A model generated the notes under the pieces. The model saw only the letters and a program-made list of their open reading frames with translations. It did not search any database and was not told the DNA's origin. The position numbers were made by a program, and so were the translations under genes. Below, piece after piece: positions 46,731-56,987 of a DNA stretch of 64,000 nt (position 1 is the stretch's first letter; each line of letters begins with the position of its first letter). This DNA is from Gammaproteobacteria bacterium. Its GTDB lineage: Bacteria > Pseudomonadota > Gammaproteobacteria > Acidiferrobacterales > SZUA-150. The stretch lies in assembly GCA_029880545.1 (NCBI GenBank), contig JAOUOD010000005.1:1-64000 (forward strand), given 5' to 3'.

Positions 46731-46911
46731 GTCTCCGCCCAGACCCCTTTAATTACAGGCCGGGTGGCCATGGGGTCGGGCCGCCAAGTGTTGATTCTAC
46801 GAAAGCTTTCGCCCACAATCGGTACCCCCGGTCGACCAAGGCCGGGTGCTGGCGGAGGCATGCCTTCCGCGTTGTTTACATGTCCATGCCCGCTAACGGG
46901 CATATTTCCGA

Positions 46912-48669
46912 ATGAACTCCTCAGGGGATAGTGTGGCTGAATTAACTGGTGCCGATATATTCGTTCAGAGCCTGGTGGACGAAGGCGTCGACTACGTCTT
47001 TGGTTACCCGGGCGGAGCGACCTTGTACATTTATGACTCCTTGTACCAGCAGGACAAGGTGAAGCATATTCTCACGCGTCATGAGCAGGCAGCGGTACAC
47101 GCGGCTGATGGCTATGCACGCTCCAATGGACGGTGTGGTGTTGCCCTGGTGACATCCGGCCCCGGCGCCACCAACGCGGTGACCGGTATTGCCACGGCCT
47201 ACATGGACTCGATTCCACTGGTGGTGTTTACCGGCCAGGTATTCTCGCACCTGATTGGTGATGATGCGTTCCAGGAAGTGGATTCCATTGGAATTACCCG
47301 CCCCTGTGTGAAACACAATTTCCTGGTCAAGGATGTCCGGGACCTGGCCTGCACCATCAAGAAAGCATTTCATATTGCCACCACCGGGCGACCGGGTCCG
47401 GTGGTCGTGGATATACCCAAGGATGTGACGATCAACAAGGCCGAGTACGAATATCCGAAGAAGATCGATATGCGTTCCTACCAGCCGGTGACCTCGGGTC
47501 ACGCCGGCCAGATCAGGCGCGCGGTGGATCTGTTGCTGTCAGCCAGGAAACCGATGATTTATTCCGGTGGTGGCACGGTCCTGGGTGAAGCCTCGACTGA
47601 ACTGAGAGAACTGGTGCGCAAGCTGGGCTACCCGATTACACAAACGTTGATGGGCCTGGGTGCTTTCCCGGCATCTGATCCGCAATCGCTGGGCATGCTC
47701 GGCATGCATGGCACCTACGAATCGAACATGGCCATGCACGGATGTGATGTGTTGCTGGCTGTTGGCGCCCGTTTTGATGATCGTGTTACCGGGGACACTG
47801 CCAAGTTCTGTCCCGACGCCCGCATCATTCATATTGACGTCGATCCGGCATCCATCTCCAAGACTATTGAAGTGGAGATCCCCATTGTCGGCAACGTCAA
47901 GAGTGTGCTTGCTGACATGTTGCAACTGGTCAAGTCCTCGAAGCAGGATGTGGACAAGGCGGCCCTGGAAAAATGGTGGGACCAGATCAACGAGTGGCGT
48001 GGTCTCAATTGCATGGCCTATGACCGCAAGTCCGGGCTGATCAAGCCGCAGTTTGTTGTCGAGACGTTGCACAAGCTGACTGGCGGTGATGCATATGTTA
48101 CTTCCGATGTGGGACAGCACCAGATGTGGGCAGCGCAATATTATGGTTTTGACGAACCGCGTCGCTGGATCAACTCCGGTGGTCTTGGCACCATGGGGTT
48201 TGGTTTACCGGCAGCCATGGGCGTGCAGTTTGCCCATCCCGGCGCGCAAGTGGCCTGTATTACCGGTGAAGGCAGTATCCAGATGAATATCCAGGAGCTG
48301 TCCACCTGTGCCCAGTATGATTTACCGATCAAGGTTCTGTGTCTCAACAACCGTTACCTCGGCATGGTGCGCCAGTGGCAGGAGTTCTTCTATGATCGCC
48401 GCTATTCACATTCATACATGGATTCATTGCCCGATTTCGTCAAGCTGGCGGAAAGCTATGGCCATGTCGGATTGCGCGCGGAAAAGCCGGAAGATGTCGA
48501 GGCAGTAATGAAAGAAGGTCTGGCGATGAAGAACAGGTTTGTATTCATGGATTTTGTCACCGACCAGGAAGAAAACGTTTACCCGATGATGGCAGCAGGC
48601 CGGCCGCATAATGAAATGCATCTTGGCCCCTGCACCGACGCGGTAGACCCGGATCGGGAGTTGGCCTGA
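46912..48669 (+). CDS. ilvB: Acetolactate synthase large (catalytic) subunit
   Basis: 585 residues. ThDP enzyme with the conserved Glu in TRHEQAAVHAADGYAR, VFGYPGGATLYIYDSL near the start, VGARFDDRVTG in the FAD region, and the ThDP/Mg motif GEGSIQMNIQELST...LNNRYLGMVRQWQEFFY. It condenses pyruvate (or 2-oxobutyrate) in valine and isoleucine synthesis. ATG 46912 has no good ribosome-binding site; GTG 46933 has AGGGGA four bases upstream and may be the true start. The 181-bp gap before it has hairpins but no convincing Ile/Val leader peptide. Confidence 0.94.
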   Translation: MNSSGDSVAELTGADIFVQSLVDEGVDYVFGYPGGATLYIYDSLYQQDKVKHILTRHEQAAVHAADGYARSNGRCGVALVTSGPGATNAVTGIATAYMDSIPLVVFTGQVFSHLIGDDAFQEVDSIGITRPCVKHNFLVKDVRDLACTIKKAFHIATTGRPGPVVVDIPKDVTINKAEYEYPKKIDMRSYQPVTSGHAGQIRRAVDLLLSARKPMIYSGGGTVLGEASTELRELVRKLGYPITQTLMGLGAFPASDPQSLGMLGMHGTYESNMAMHGCDVLLAVGARFDDRVTGDTAKFCPDARIIHIDVDPASISKTIEVEIPIVGNVKSVLADMLQLVKSSKQDVDKAALEKWWDQINEWRGLNCMAYDRKSGLIKPQFVVETLHKLTGGDAYVTSDVGQHQMWAAQYYGFDEPRRWINSGGLGTMGFGLPAAMGVQFAHPGAQVACITGEGSIQMNIQELSTCAQYDLPIKVLCLNNRYLGMVRQWQEFFYDRRYSHSYMDSLPDFVKLAESYGHVGLRAEKPEDVEAVMKEGLAMKNRFVFMDFVTDQEENVYPMMAAGRPHNEMHLGPCTDAVDPDRELA

Positions 48670-49160
48670 TGCGACATATTATTTCCGTGTTGCTGGAAAA
48701 CGAGGCCGGTGCCCTGTCGCGTGTAGCCGGGCTGTTTTCCGCCCGTGGTTACAACATTGAATCGCTGACCGTTGCACCGACGGAGGACCCGAGCCTGTCT
48801 CGCATGACCCTGGTTACCCGCGGTTCCGAGCGTGTTATCGAGCAGATCACCAAGCAGCTCAACAAGCTGATTGATGTGGTCAAGCTGATTGATCTGACTG
48901 AAGGCGCGCATATCGAGCGTGAAATGATGCTTATCAAGGTGCGAGCTGTCGGTGACATGCGTGAAGAGGTCAAGCGCCTGGTGGATATCTTCCGTGGCCG
49001 CATTATCGACGTGACCGACAAGACCTACACCATCGAAATGACCGGTGACAGCCGCAAGCTGGATTCCTTTATCCAGGCGTTGCCGGCAACTGACATTATC
49101 GAAACTGTGCGCTCCGGCGTATCCGGTATCAGTCGAGGCGAAAAGAGCCTGCGGCTGTAG
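48669..49160 (+). CDS. ilvH: Acetolactate synthase small (regulatory) subunit
   Basis: 163 residues. An ACT domain at the start (MRHIISVLLENEAGALSRVAGLFSARGYNIESLTV) gives valine feedback control; the C-terminal domain (LIKVRAVGDMREEVKRLVDIFRGRIIDV) binds the catalytic subunit. The ATG overlaps the large-subunit stop by one base, so translation is coupled. Confidence 0.95.
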   Translation: MRHIISVLLENEAGALSRVAGLFSARGYNIESLTVAPTEDPSLSRMTLVTRGSERVIEQITKQLNKLIDVVKLIDLTEGAHIEREMMLIKVRAVGDMREEVKRLVDIFRGRIIDVTDKTYTIEMTGDSRKLDSFIQALPATDIIETVRSGVSGISRGEKSLRL

Positions 49161-50219
<1,059 letters not shown>

Positions 50220-50241
50220 AAACGAAAGCGGAGTACAGCTA

Positions 50242-50898
50242 ATGGCTATCAATCCCACTGCGCGCCACCCTATCCTGGCGCGCGAGGGTTGGGTACACAT
50301 CGTACTCAGTTTGCTTGCTGCGGGTGGTGTGCAGTATTACTTTGGCACTGTTGCAGCCGCCCCGTTGTGGGTCGCGGTGCTGTTCATGCTGCAGTTTTTC
50401 CGCGACCCGCATCGCAAGGTTCCTGCCGAACCGCTTGGGATTATCTGCCCGGCAGATGGCAAGGTCATCAAGGTGGATGAAGTACAGGATCCTTATCTTG
50501 ATCGTCCGGCCAAGCGCATCAGCGTATTCATGAATGTGTTTAATGTTCATGCCAACCGCAGCCCGATCGAGGGCAAGGTGGCGGAGCGCTGGTATCACAA
50601 GGGACAATTCTTCAACGCGGCGCTGGACAAGGCGTCCGAGCAGAATGAGCGGAATGCCTTGTGGATACAGACGGATGAAGGTGATGATATTACCGTTGTC
50701 CAGGTAGCCGGGCTCATTGCCCGCCGTATTCTTTGCTACAAACAACCGGGTGACCGGGTCGGCCAGGGCGAGCGTTACGGCTTTATCCGTTTCGGCTCCC
50801 GTGTTGACCTGTATTTGCCGTTGACTGCGCAGGTCAAGGTTTCGCTGGGTGACAAGGTGAAGAGCGGTACCGATATCCTGGCCATGCTGGTGCATTGA
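50242..50898 (+). CDS. psd: Phosphatidylserine decarboxylase proenzyme (short form)
   Basis: 218 residues, the archaeal/short-type PSD. Two membrane segments are near the N-terminus (LSLLAAGGVQYYFGTVAAAPLWVAVLFMLQF), then CPADGKVI and SVFMNVFNVHANRSPIEG. The self-cleavage site that makes the pyruvoyl group is Gly-Ser in RFGSRVDLYLP. It forms phosphatidylethanolamine from phosphatidylserine. GGAG precedes the ATG; it is 22 bases after ilvC and 88 bases before pssA, its substrate supplier. Confidence 0.92.
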   Translation: MAINPTARHPILAREGWVHIVLSLLAAGGVQYYFGTVAAAPLWVAVLFMLQFFRDPHRKVPAEPLGIICPADGKVIKVDEVQDPYLDRPAKRISVFMNVFNVHANRSPIEGKVAERWYHKGQFFNAALDKASEQNERNALWIQTDEGDDITVVQVAGLIARRILCYKQPGDRVGQGERYGFIRFGSRVDLYLPLTAQVKVSLGDKVKSGTDILAMLVH

Positions 50899-50986
50899 TC
50901 CTGTTGTCAAGCAGCATCAAGTTGACAACAATAATGGTATACCAGGCGGCGCAGGTGTTGAGCGCTGCCGGACCCGAGGAGGCAAC

Positions 50987-51805
50987 ATGGCCCAGCGACC
51001 CGAAGCGCAAATGCAGGACAAGGCAAAGAAAAAGGTTTTGCTTATTATGAACCAGGATCAACGGCGCAGGGGCATTTACATTCTGCCCAACCTGTTTACC
51101 ACAGCAGCCCTGTTTGCCGGCTTTTATGCCATGGTGCAGGCCATGAACGGCAACTTTGGCGCTGCGCCACTGGCTATCTATATTGCCATGGTCATGGACG
51201 GGCTGGACGGCCGTGTTGCCCGCTGGACCAATACCCAGAGTGATTTTGGTGCCGAGTATGACAGCCTCGCCGACATGGTCTCGTTTGGCATGGCACCGGC
51301 ACTCATCATGTATGAGTGGGCGCTGTCGGGTCTTGGCAAGATAGGCTGGCTGGTTGCGTTTATTTATGCTTGCAGTGCCGCGCTGCGTCTTGCGCGTTTC
51401 AATACCCAGCTGGATACCGCCGATAAACAGAATTTTTATGGTTTACCCAGCCCGTCAGCTGCAGCCGTGGTCATGGGCTTTATCTGGGTATTGCACAGCT
51501 ATGGCGTGCCGGGCAGGGAAATCAGTTTCCTGGCGCTGGCAGTGACCCTTGGCGCGGGCTTGCTCATGGTAAGCAACATACGTTACCGCAGTTTCAAGGA
51601 TCTGAACGTCAAGGGCAAGGTATCGTTCATGGCCGTCTTGCTGGTACCGGCTGCTTTTGTGCTGGTGTTTCTTGATCCGCCACGGGCGCTGTTTGGCGTC
51701 TTTATGTTGTATGCATTATCGGGCCCTGTGAGGGCGCTTTACCAGCTTGTCCGTCATGGCCGCAAGCCAGGTAACAAGCCGGCGACTACCACGGATTCCG
51801 ACTAG
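50987..51805 (+). CDS. pssA: CDP-diacylglycerol-serine O-phosphatidyltransferase
   Basis: 272 residues. The CDP-alcohol phosphatidyltransferase motif is complete: DGLDGRVARWTNTQSDFGAEYDSLAD (DxxDGxxAR...GxxxDxxxD). About seven membrane helices surround it, after a basic N-terminus (QRRRGIYILPNLFT). This is the membrane-bound type, with psd directly upstream. GAGGAGG gives a strong start. In many gammaproteobacteria leuA comes next; here it is 7.6 kb away. Confidence 0.94.
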   Translation: MAQRPEAQMQDKAKKKVLLIMNQDQRRRGIYILPNLFTTAALFAGFYAMVQAMNGNFGAAPLAIYIAMVMDGLDGRVARWTNTQSDFGAEYDSLADMVSFGMAPALIMYEWALSGLGKIGWLVAFIYACSAALRLARFNTQLDTADKQNFYGLPSPSAAAVVMGFIWVLHSYGVPGREISFLALAVTLGAGLLMVSNIRYRSFKDLNVKGKVSFMAVLLVPAAFVLVFLDPPRALFGVFMLYALSGPVRALYQLVRHGRKPGNKPATTTDSD

Positions 51806-51942
51806 TTTTTGGCAGTGTATTTTGAGGCTGGCGACTGCGTCGCCCTGAACTCGCCTGGCTGACCCGTCCCTCGCCAGCAGCCGGCGTGTTGACACTGCAA
51901 TGCAGGTCAATGTTTTCTGTGCCGGTATTTTTCCGCATTACA

Positions 51943-52872
51943 TCAATCAGGCGGCTCACACAGGCTGGAAGCGAAAGCCTGTTGCAGTTCGTTTTGCGCC
52001 TTGGCTGCCGCGGCAATACCGGCATCAATGGCTTCGTTGCCCCGGTAAAATTCGAGAAAGCCAATAGCCGAGGTTTGCGGCCGAATCAGGATTTCCGGCG
52101 GGTCACCGGCCATGCGGCTGCGCATGATGCGTTGTTGCATGATATCGATACTGTCAATTACCACGTCAACCAGGGATGGTGAGTCGATGTCGCCATTGCC
52201 AGTTTCGGCAAACAGTTGCCTGACTCGATCGATAAATCCCTTGGGTTCCGGCTTGTCAGGTTCATCCTGAGGCAGGGGTTCGTAGCGCAGGGCGGTCCTG
52301 GGTGTGGTTAGTGCCACGGCAATGACAATATCGGCACCGAGTGCGCGACATACGGAAACCGGCACCGGGTTAACCAGGCCGCCATCCACCAGCCAGCCAC
52401 CACGATAGGTGACGGGCGTGAAAATTCCGGGCAGGGCAACGGAAGCCCGCGTCGCTTTCATGATGGAACCGCTACGTAGCCAGATCTCCTGGCCATTACC
52501 CAGCTGCGTTGCGACGGCCGCGTAGGGGCGCGAAAGATCATCAATGTCACAATCCCGCAGGTGCTTGCCGAGAAACTCAAACAGTTTCTCGCCGGCGATG
52601 ACGCCACCGCTGAAACTGAAGTCCAGCAGCGATACGACTTCGCGCCACTTGAGCTGCCTGATCCAGTTCTCCAGCGTATCCAGTTGATCGGAGGCATAAG
52701 CGGCACCAACCAGCGCGCCGATGGATGTTCCGCAAATAATGTCCGGGTGAATGCCGCATTGTTCGAGCTTGCGCAAGACACCGATGTGGGCCCAGCCGCG
52801 TGCGCCACCACCGCCCAGCGCAAGACCGATGCGCGGTGTCCCGGGATTGGCCTGGCGTTTGTTCGAGCTCAT
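51943..52872 (-). CDS. Patatin-like phospholipase (RssA/NTE type)
   Basis: 309 residues. The serine hydrolase motifs are LALGGGGARGWAHIGVL (oxyanion loop), GTSIGAL (nucleophile Ser in GxSxG, about residue 49) and VDGGLVNPVPV (catalytic Asp). A C-terminal part after residue 200 is less conserved. It probably hydrolyses phospholipid or lysophospholipid acyl esters at the membrane. It is 95 bases downstream of the malonyl-CoA synthetase gene on the same strand, but a functional link is not obvious. Confidence 0.87.
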   Translation of the reverse strand: MSSNKRQANPGTPRIGLALGGGGARGWAHIGVLRKLEQCGIHPDIICGTSIGALVGAAYASDQLDTLENWIRQLKWREVVSLLDFSFSGGVIAGEKLFEFLGKHLRDCDIDDLSRPYAAVATQLGNGQEIWLRSGSIMKATRASVALPGIFTPVTYRGGWLVDGGLVNPVPVSVCRALGADIVIAVALTTPRTALRYEPLPQDEPDKPEPKGFIDRVRQLFAETGNGDIDSPSLVDVVIDSIDIMQQRIMRSRMAGDPPEILIRPQTSAIGFLEFYRGNEAIDAGIAAAAKAQNELQQAFASSLCEPPD

Positions 52873-52967
52873 GCGTTCATCTTAAAGCATTCACTACCGG
52901 CAGGTAAGGGCTTGCGTACGGCTCATGCCTGCCACCGGGAACCGGATTGGCCCCGGAGTATGCGGTG

Positions 52968-54494
52968 CTACCGGTACAGTTCGCTGTATTCATCCCGTAA
53001 CAGGTTTTTCTGTACCTTGCCCATGGTGTTGCGTGGCAGCTTGTCGACAATAATAATTTTCTTCGGAATCTTGTAACCGGCCAGCTGTTGCTTGAGTTGC
53101 CTGATCATGCCGGCTTCTTCCGGTTGGCGACCGTTGTCTTTCAGTACAATGACGGCGGTAACGGCTTCACCGAAATCCGTATGAGGCAGTCCGATAACCG
53201 CGGATTCCTGAACGTTATCCATGTCGTCGATCAGGCTTTCCAGTTCCTTGGGGTAGACGTTGTAACCACCGGTGATAATCATATCCTTGCTGCGACCAAC
53301 AATGGATACATAACCTTGTTCATTTATTCTGGCCATGTCGCCGGTTCGGAAAAAACCGTCTTCGGTAAATTCCTCGGCGGTCTTGTCCGGCATGCGCCAG
53401 TAACCCCTGAATACATTTTCGCCCCGGACCTGCAGATTGCCAACCGTGTTGACCGGTACGGCCTGGTCGCTGTCGTCGACAACGCGGGCTTCGACTCCCG
53501 GAAGTGCCGGGCCAACCGTGCCGGCGATGCGATCTCCTTCCAGGGGATTGGAAGTATTCATGCCGGTCTCGGTCATGCCATAGCGCTCAAGAATCGTATG
53601 GCCGGTACGCTCGCGAAAATCCACAAAGGTTTGTTCCAGCAGTGGCGCTGACCCGGAAACAAACAGGCGCATGTTGCTGCAGACGTCGCGGGTAAAGCGA
53701 GCGTCAGCAAGCAGTCGTGTATAAAAGGTTGGCACACCCATGAGCACAGTTGAGCGGGGGAGTAGCCGGACTACGGTATCGGTATCAAACCTGGGCGCGA
53801 ACAGCATTTTGCTGCCATTGAGCAGTACGCAGTGACAGGCGACAAACAGGCCGTGAATATGAAAGATGGGCAAGGCATGCAGTAACACGTCGTCTTTGGT
53901 CCAGCCCCAGGCCTGGTGCAGGGCAAGCCCGTTGGCGGCCAGGTTGTTGTGGCTGATCATTGCACCCTTGGGTCGCCCGGTTGTGCCCGAGGTGTACAGG
54001 ATAACGGCGACATCGTCGGGTTCGCATGTTGTCACGGTGTGTTCGGCGGGCTGAGTGTTTGCTGCATCGATCAGTGATCCGCTCCCGGTTTTATCGAGAT
54101 CGAAGATACGGCTGCCGAGACTGGCGGTCAGGGTGACAAAGCGCCCCGTATTGGCCGGATCACACACTACTGCCGCCGGCTCGGCATTGGACATGAAATA
54201 CGCAAGCTCGGATTCGGTGTAGCCGGTGTTGAGCGGCAGGTAGATAAAGCCGGCGCGCAGGCAGGCCAGGTATAAAAACAGGGCCTGTGGTGATTTTTCC
54301 ACCTGGACCGCGACCCGGTCACCGCGTTTCACGCCGGACTGTTCCAGTATGTTGGCAATCCGGGCAGATGTGACGCGCAAGTCACCGTAGCTAAAGTATT
54401 GATTATCCGGAGTTTCGATAAACGTCACCTGATCTTCCGGGAAACGGGATTCAAACAGGGCGTAAATGTTGGTGTACGGTGACATAGAATTCAT
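52968..54494 (-). CDS. matB: Malonyl-CoA synthetase (MatB-like acyl-CoA ligase)
   Basis: 508 residues of the ANL adenylating family. Motifs: [20 protein letters not shown] (P-loop), [41 protein letters not shown], and [16 protein letters not shown] with the C-terminal catalytic Lys. The combination [28 protein letters not shown] and [11 protein letters not shown] is characteristic of MatB, which makes malonyl-CoA from malonate. A divergent GntR regulator and a TRAP transporter support a malonate role. No malonyl-CoA decarboxylase (MatA) is in the window. Confidence 0.82.
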   Translation of the reverse strand: MNSMSPYTNIYALFESRFPEDQVTFIETPDNQYFSYGDLRVTSARIANILEQSGVKRGDRVAVQVEKSPQALFLYLACLRAGFIYLPLNTGYTESELAYFMSNAEPAAVVCDPANTGRFVTLTASLGSRIFDLDKTGSGSLIDAANTQPAEHTVTTCEPDDVAVILYTSGTTGRPKGAMISHNNLAANGLALHQAWGWTKDDVLLHALPIFHIHGLFVACHCVLLNGSKMLFAPRFDTDTVVRLLPRSTVLMGVPTFYTRLLADARFTRDVCSNMRLFVSGSAPLLEQTFVDFRERTGHTILERYGMTETGMNTSNPLEGDRIAGTVGPALPGVEARVVDDSDQAVPVNTVGNLQVRGENVFRGYWRMPDKTAEEFTEDGFFRTGDMARINEQGYVSIVGRSKDMIITGGYNVYPKELESLIDDMDNVQESAVIGLPHTDFGEAVTAVIVLKDNGRQPEEAGMIRQLKQQLAGYKIPKKIIIVDKLPRNTMGKVQKNLLRDEYSELYR

Positions 54495-54535
54495 GGTTGA
54501 TTAAGGATTCCGGTGCAAGTAGACTGAAAAATAAT

Positions 54536-54553
54536 TATAAATTACAAATTATA
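54536..54553. promoter_or_regulatory. AT-rich palindrome between matB and the gntR gene
   Basis: An 18-bp imperfect palindrome (TATAAATTA / CAAATTATA; 14 of 18 positions symmetric) lies in the 101-bp divergent region. Half-sites aattata are also directly repeated. It is the best candidate operator for the GntR protein. Confidence 0.45.
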
Positions 54554-54595
54554 TTATAGTCGATTTTTGCCTGTCTCTGCTCCGGGGAATATGGC

Positions 54596-55342
54596 GTGAC
54601 GATTGGTCGTACAATAGTCAATAATAAAAGAACCGGGCAACAACAAAAACAGAGACAGGTGACAGGAGTGATCAAGAAACAGGCGCTATACGAGCAGGTT
54701 GCCGATCTGGTCAGGCAACGTATCTACGACGGCCAGCTCATCCCCGGCGAAGCCATTGATGAGCGCGCATTATGCGAATTATATGAAATCAGCCGCACGC
54801 CGTTGCGCGAAGCCCTGAAAGTACTCAGCCGTGAGGGCTTGGTCGAACTCAAGCCCAATCGCGGCTGTTTTGTGCGGAACGTGGAAATGGCCGAGTTGGC
54901 AGAGTTGTTTCCGGTGATGTCGGTGCTTGAAGGCCTGGCAGCCAGGCAGGCCGCGGAGAATCTTACCGACCAGGACCTTGCTGAGCTGGAGCAAATGCAC
55001 GAAGAGCTTGAGCGGCGGGCGCAGTCGGGAGATATCACCGCGTATTATGAAGCCAATTCTGCGTTTCATATGAAAGTACAGGCTTTGTCGGATAATCGCT
55101 GGTTGCAGCGAGTAGGATCCGAGTTGCGACAGGTGTTGAAATTGGCGCGTCACAGCCAGTTGACCATACCTGGGCGCCTGTCGGCATCCTTGCAGGAACA
55201 TCGAGAAATTCTGGGTGCATTCCGACAGCGGGATGCGGCCGGGGCGGATCGCCTGATGCAGACTCACTTGATGGCGCAATGGCGCATCCTGGAACAGCAG
55301 GCAGACCGGAATCCGGGCGCGAGACAGCGTAGTTCTGCCTGA
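54596..55342 (+). CDS. GntR/FadR-family regulator (MatR-like)
   Basis: 248 residues from GTG 54596. The winged helix-turn-helix covers ALYEQVADLVRQRIYDGQLIPGEAIDERALCELYEISRTPLREALKVLSREGLVEL. An FCD ligand-binding domain follows (MSVLEGLAARQAAENLTDQDL..., ANSAFHMKVQAL, SLQEHREILGAFRQRD). GTG 54668, with AGGTG upstream, would remove a basic 24-residue tail and may be the real start. Divergent from matB and upstream of the TRAP genes; a malonate-responsive repressor is the simplest reading. Confidence 0.84.
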   Translation: MTIGRTIVNNKRTGQQQKQRQVTGVIKKQALYEQVADLVRQRIYDGQLIPGEAIDERALCELYEISRTPLREALKVLSREGLVELKPNRGCFVRNVEMAELAELFPVMSVLEGLAARQAAENLTDQDLAELEQMHEELERRAQSGDITAYYEANSAFHMKVQALSDNRWLQRVGSELRQVLKLARHSQLTIPGRLSASLQEHREILGAFRQRDAAGADRLMQTHLMAQWRILEQQADRNPGARQRSSA

Positions 55343-55395
55343 TTTATTAACCTGAAAACGCAGTAGTACCTTTAAGAAAATAGGAGGAGTGTTAC

Positions 55396-56400
55396 ATGAA
55401 GCAATTTAAAACCCTGTTTGGCGCTGCCGCGGTAGCCGCACTGATGGGCGCCAGCACCCTGGCATCTGCGGGCGACGTGACCTTGCGCGCCTCGCATCAA
55501 TGGCCAGGTGGCAAGGGCGATATTCGCGACGAAATGGTACAAATGATTGCGCGTGATGTGAATGCCGCCAATCTGGGTATCAAGATACAGGTGTACCCGG
55601 GCAAATCACTGTTCAAGCCCAAAGAGCAGTGGGGCGCCATGACCAAGGGCCAGCTTGATATGACAGCTTTTCCGCTGGCATATGCGGCGGGTCGCCATCC
55701 TGAATTCAATCTGACCCTGATGCCGGGCCTTGTCAAAAATCATGACCATGCGCGTCGTTTGAACAAGTCCGAGTTCATGAACCGTATCAAGAAGATCATG
55801 AATGACGCCGGTGTTGTGGTGCTGGCTGATACCTGGCTGGCTGGCGGTTTTGTTTCCAAGAAAGAATGTATCCTGGAACCAGACAGTGCCAAGGGTCAGA
55901 CATTCCGTGCTGCCGGCAAGTCATTCAACCAGATGATGGCGGCTGCGGGTTCGTCAATTACCGACATGCCGAGCTCTGAAATCTATTCAGCGCTGCAGAC
56001 CGGCGTGCTGGATGGTGCCATTACCAGTTCCGCAAGCCTGGTGTCTTACCGCATCTACGAACAGGTCAAATGCCTGACCGCACCGGGTGACAACGCCCTG
56101 TGGGTTATGTATGAACCGATCCTGATGGCCAAGTCCACCTTCGACAAGCTCAACAAGAAACAGCAGGATGTCATCATGGCTTCTGCCAGGAAAGCTGAAG
56201 AGTTTGCCTACAATGGCGCAAAGAAAGTGGACGTCCAGCTGGTTGAGGCATACAAGAAGGCTGGCGTAAAAGTGGTTACCATGACTGCCGAACAGGCGGC
56301 CAAGTGGAAGAAAATTGCTGATACGTCTTCTTACAAGGCATTTGCCGATAGCGTAGAGGGTGGTCGTGAGCTGCTCGATATGGCGTTGTCAGTGGAATAA
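55396..56400 (+). CDS. dctP: TRAP transporter substrate-binding protein, DctP type
   Basis: 334 residues. Signal peptide (KTLFGAAAVAALMGASTLASA, cut before GDVTLRA), then the DctP fold: LRASHQWPGGKGDIRDEM, GKSLFKPKEQWGAMTKGQLDM, and MPSSEIYSALQTGVLDGAITS, the region that in DctP proteins clamps the ligand carboxylate. It captures a dicarboxylate-like substrate in the periplasm; context suggests malonate. GGAGGAG precedes the ATG. A terminator-like hairpin follows before the membrane genes. Confidence 0.9.
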   Translation: MKQFKTLFGAAAVAALMGASTLASAGDVTLRASHQWPGGKGDIRDEMVQMIARDVNAANLGIKIQVYPGKSLFKPKEQWGAMTKGQLDMTAFPLAYAAGRHPEFNLTLMPGLVKNHDHARRLNKSEFMNRIKKIMNDAGVVVLADTWLAGGFVSKKECILEPDSAKGQTFRAAGKSFNQMMAAAGSSITDMPSSEIYSALQTGVLDGAITSSASLVSYRIYEQVKCLTAPGDNALWVMYEPILMAKSTFDKLNKKQQDVIMASARKAEEFAYNGAKKVDVQLVEAYKKAGVKVVTMTAEQAAKWKKIADTSSYKAFADSVEGGRELLDMALSVE

Positions 56401-56411
56401 ATGACAGCCAA

Positions 56412-56442
56412 GGCTGCCAGCGTAACCTGGCAGCCTTTTTTT
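56412..56442 (+). terminator. Intra-operon terminator between dctP and dctQ
   Basis: A perfect 9-bp stem (56412-56420 with 56427-56435), six-base loop and seven T. It ends 11 bases before the dctQ start. Partial termination here would yield more binding protein than membrane subunits. Confidence 0.85.
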
Positions 56443-56453
56443 GTGTGATTCCA

Positions 56454-56987
56454 ATGATTAAGAAATTTATTGATCTGGTAGCGATTATCTCCAGGCTTTG
56501 CGGCATAAGTGCCGCGTTGATGATCCTGCTATCAGTGCTGGTCGTCTGCCAGATGGTGGTGGTCCGATACGTGTTGCAGGAATCGGTGATTTGGCAGACC
56601 GAGCTGGTCACCTACCTGTTAATTGCCGCGACACTGATTGGCAGCCCGTATGTGTTGCTGACCAAGGGCCACGTTAACGTGGACCTGGTGCCGATATATC
56701 TCAAGCGCAGGTCGCGTTTTTATCTTGCCCTGTTTGCTTCTGTTTCTTCATGGCTCTTTTGTTTGCTGATGACCTGGCTCGGCTTTGAATTCTGGCTTGA
56801 AGCCTGGGAAGGAAACTGGCTGTCTGAATCTGTCTGGGAAGTCCGCCTGTGGATTCCCTATGCCGCGTTACCCCTGGGATTTGCAATTATTTCCTTGCAG
56901 TACCTGGCCGATATCCTGAGCCTGTTTACCGGTCTCGAAATGCCATTTGGCATTAATGATGCTGATGCTGCGGAGATGGAAGAATGA
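56454..56987 (+). CDS. dctQ: TRAP transporter small membrane subunit, DctQ type
   Basis: 177 residues with four membrane helices and the DctQ features MVVVRYVLQESVIWQTELVTYLLIAATLIGSPYVLLTKGHVNVDLV. ATG 56454 is used; GTG 56445 adds three residues and touches the terminator's T run. No clear ribosome-binding site. Its stop overlaps the dctM start by 4 bases. Confidence 0.9.
   Translation: MIKKFIDLVAIISRLCGISAALMILLSVLVVCQMVVVRYVLQESVIWQTELVTYLLIAATLIGSPYVLLTKGHVNVDLVPIYLKRRSRFYLALFASVSSWLFCLLMTWLGFEFWLEAWEGNWLSESVWEVRLWIPYAALPLGFAIISLQYLADILSLFTGLEMPFGINDADAAEMEE

Noticed and set aside
46731-46911. Possible Ile/Val attenuator before ilvB
   Set aside because: Hairpins exist (for example tgcccg/cgggca near 46890), but no ORF with a run of Ile, Val or Leu codons was found.
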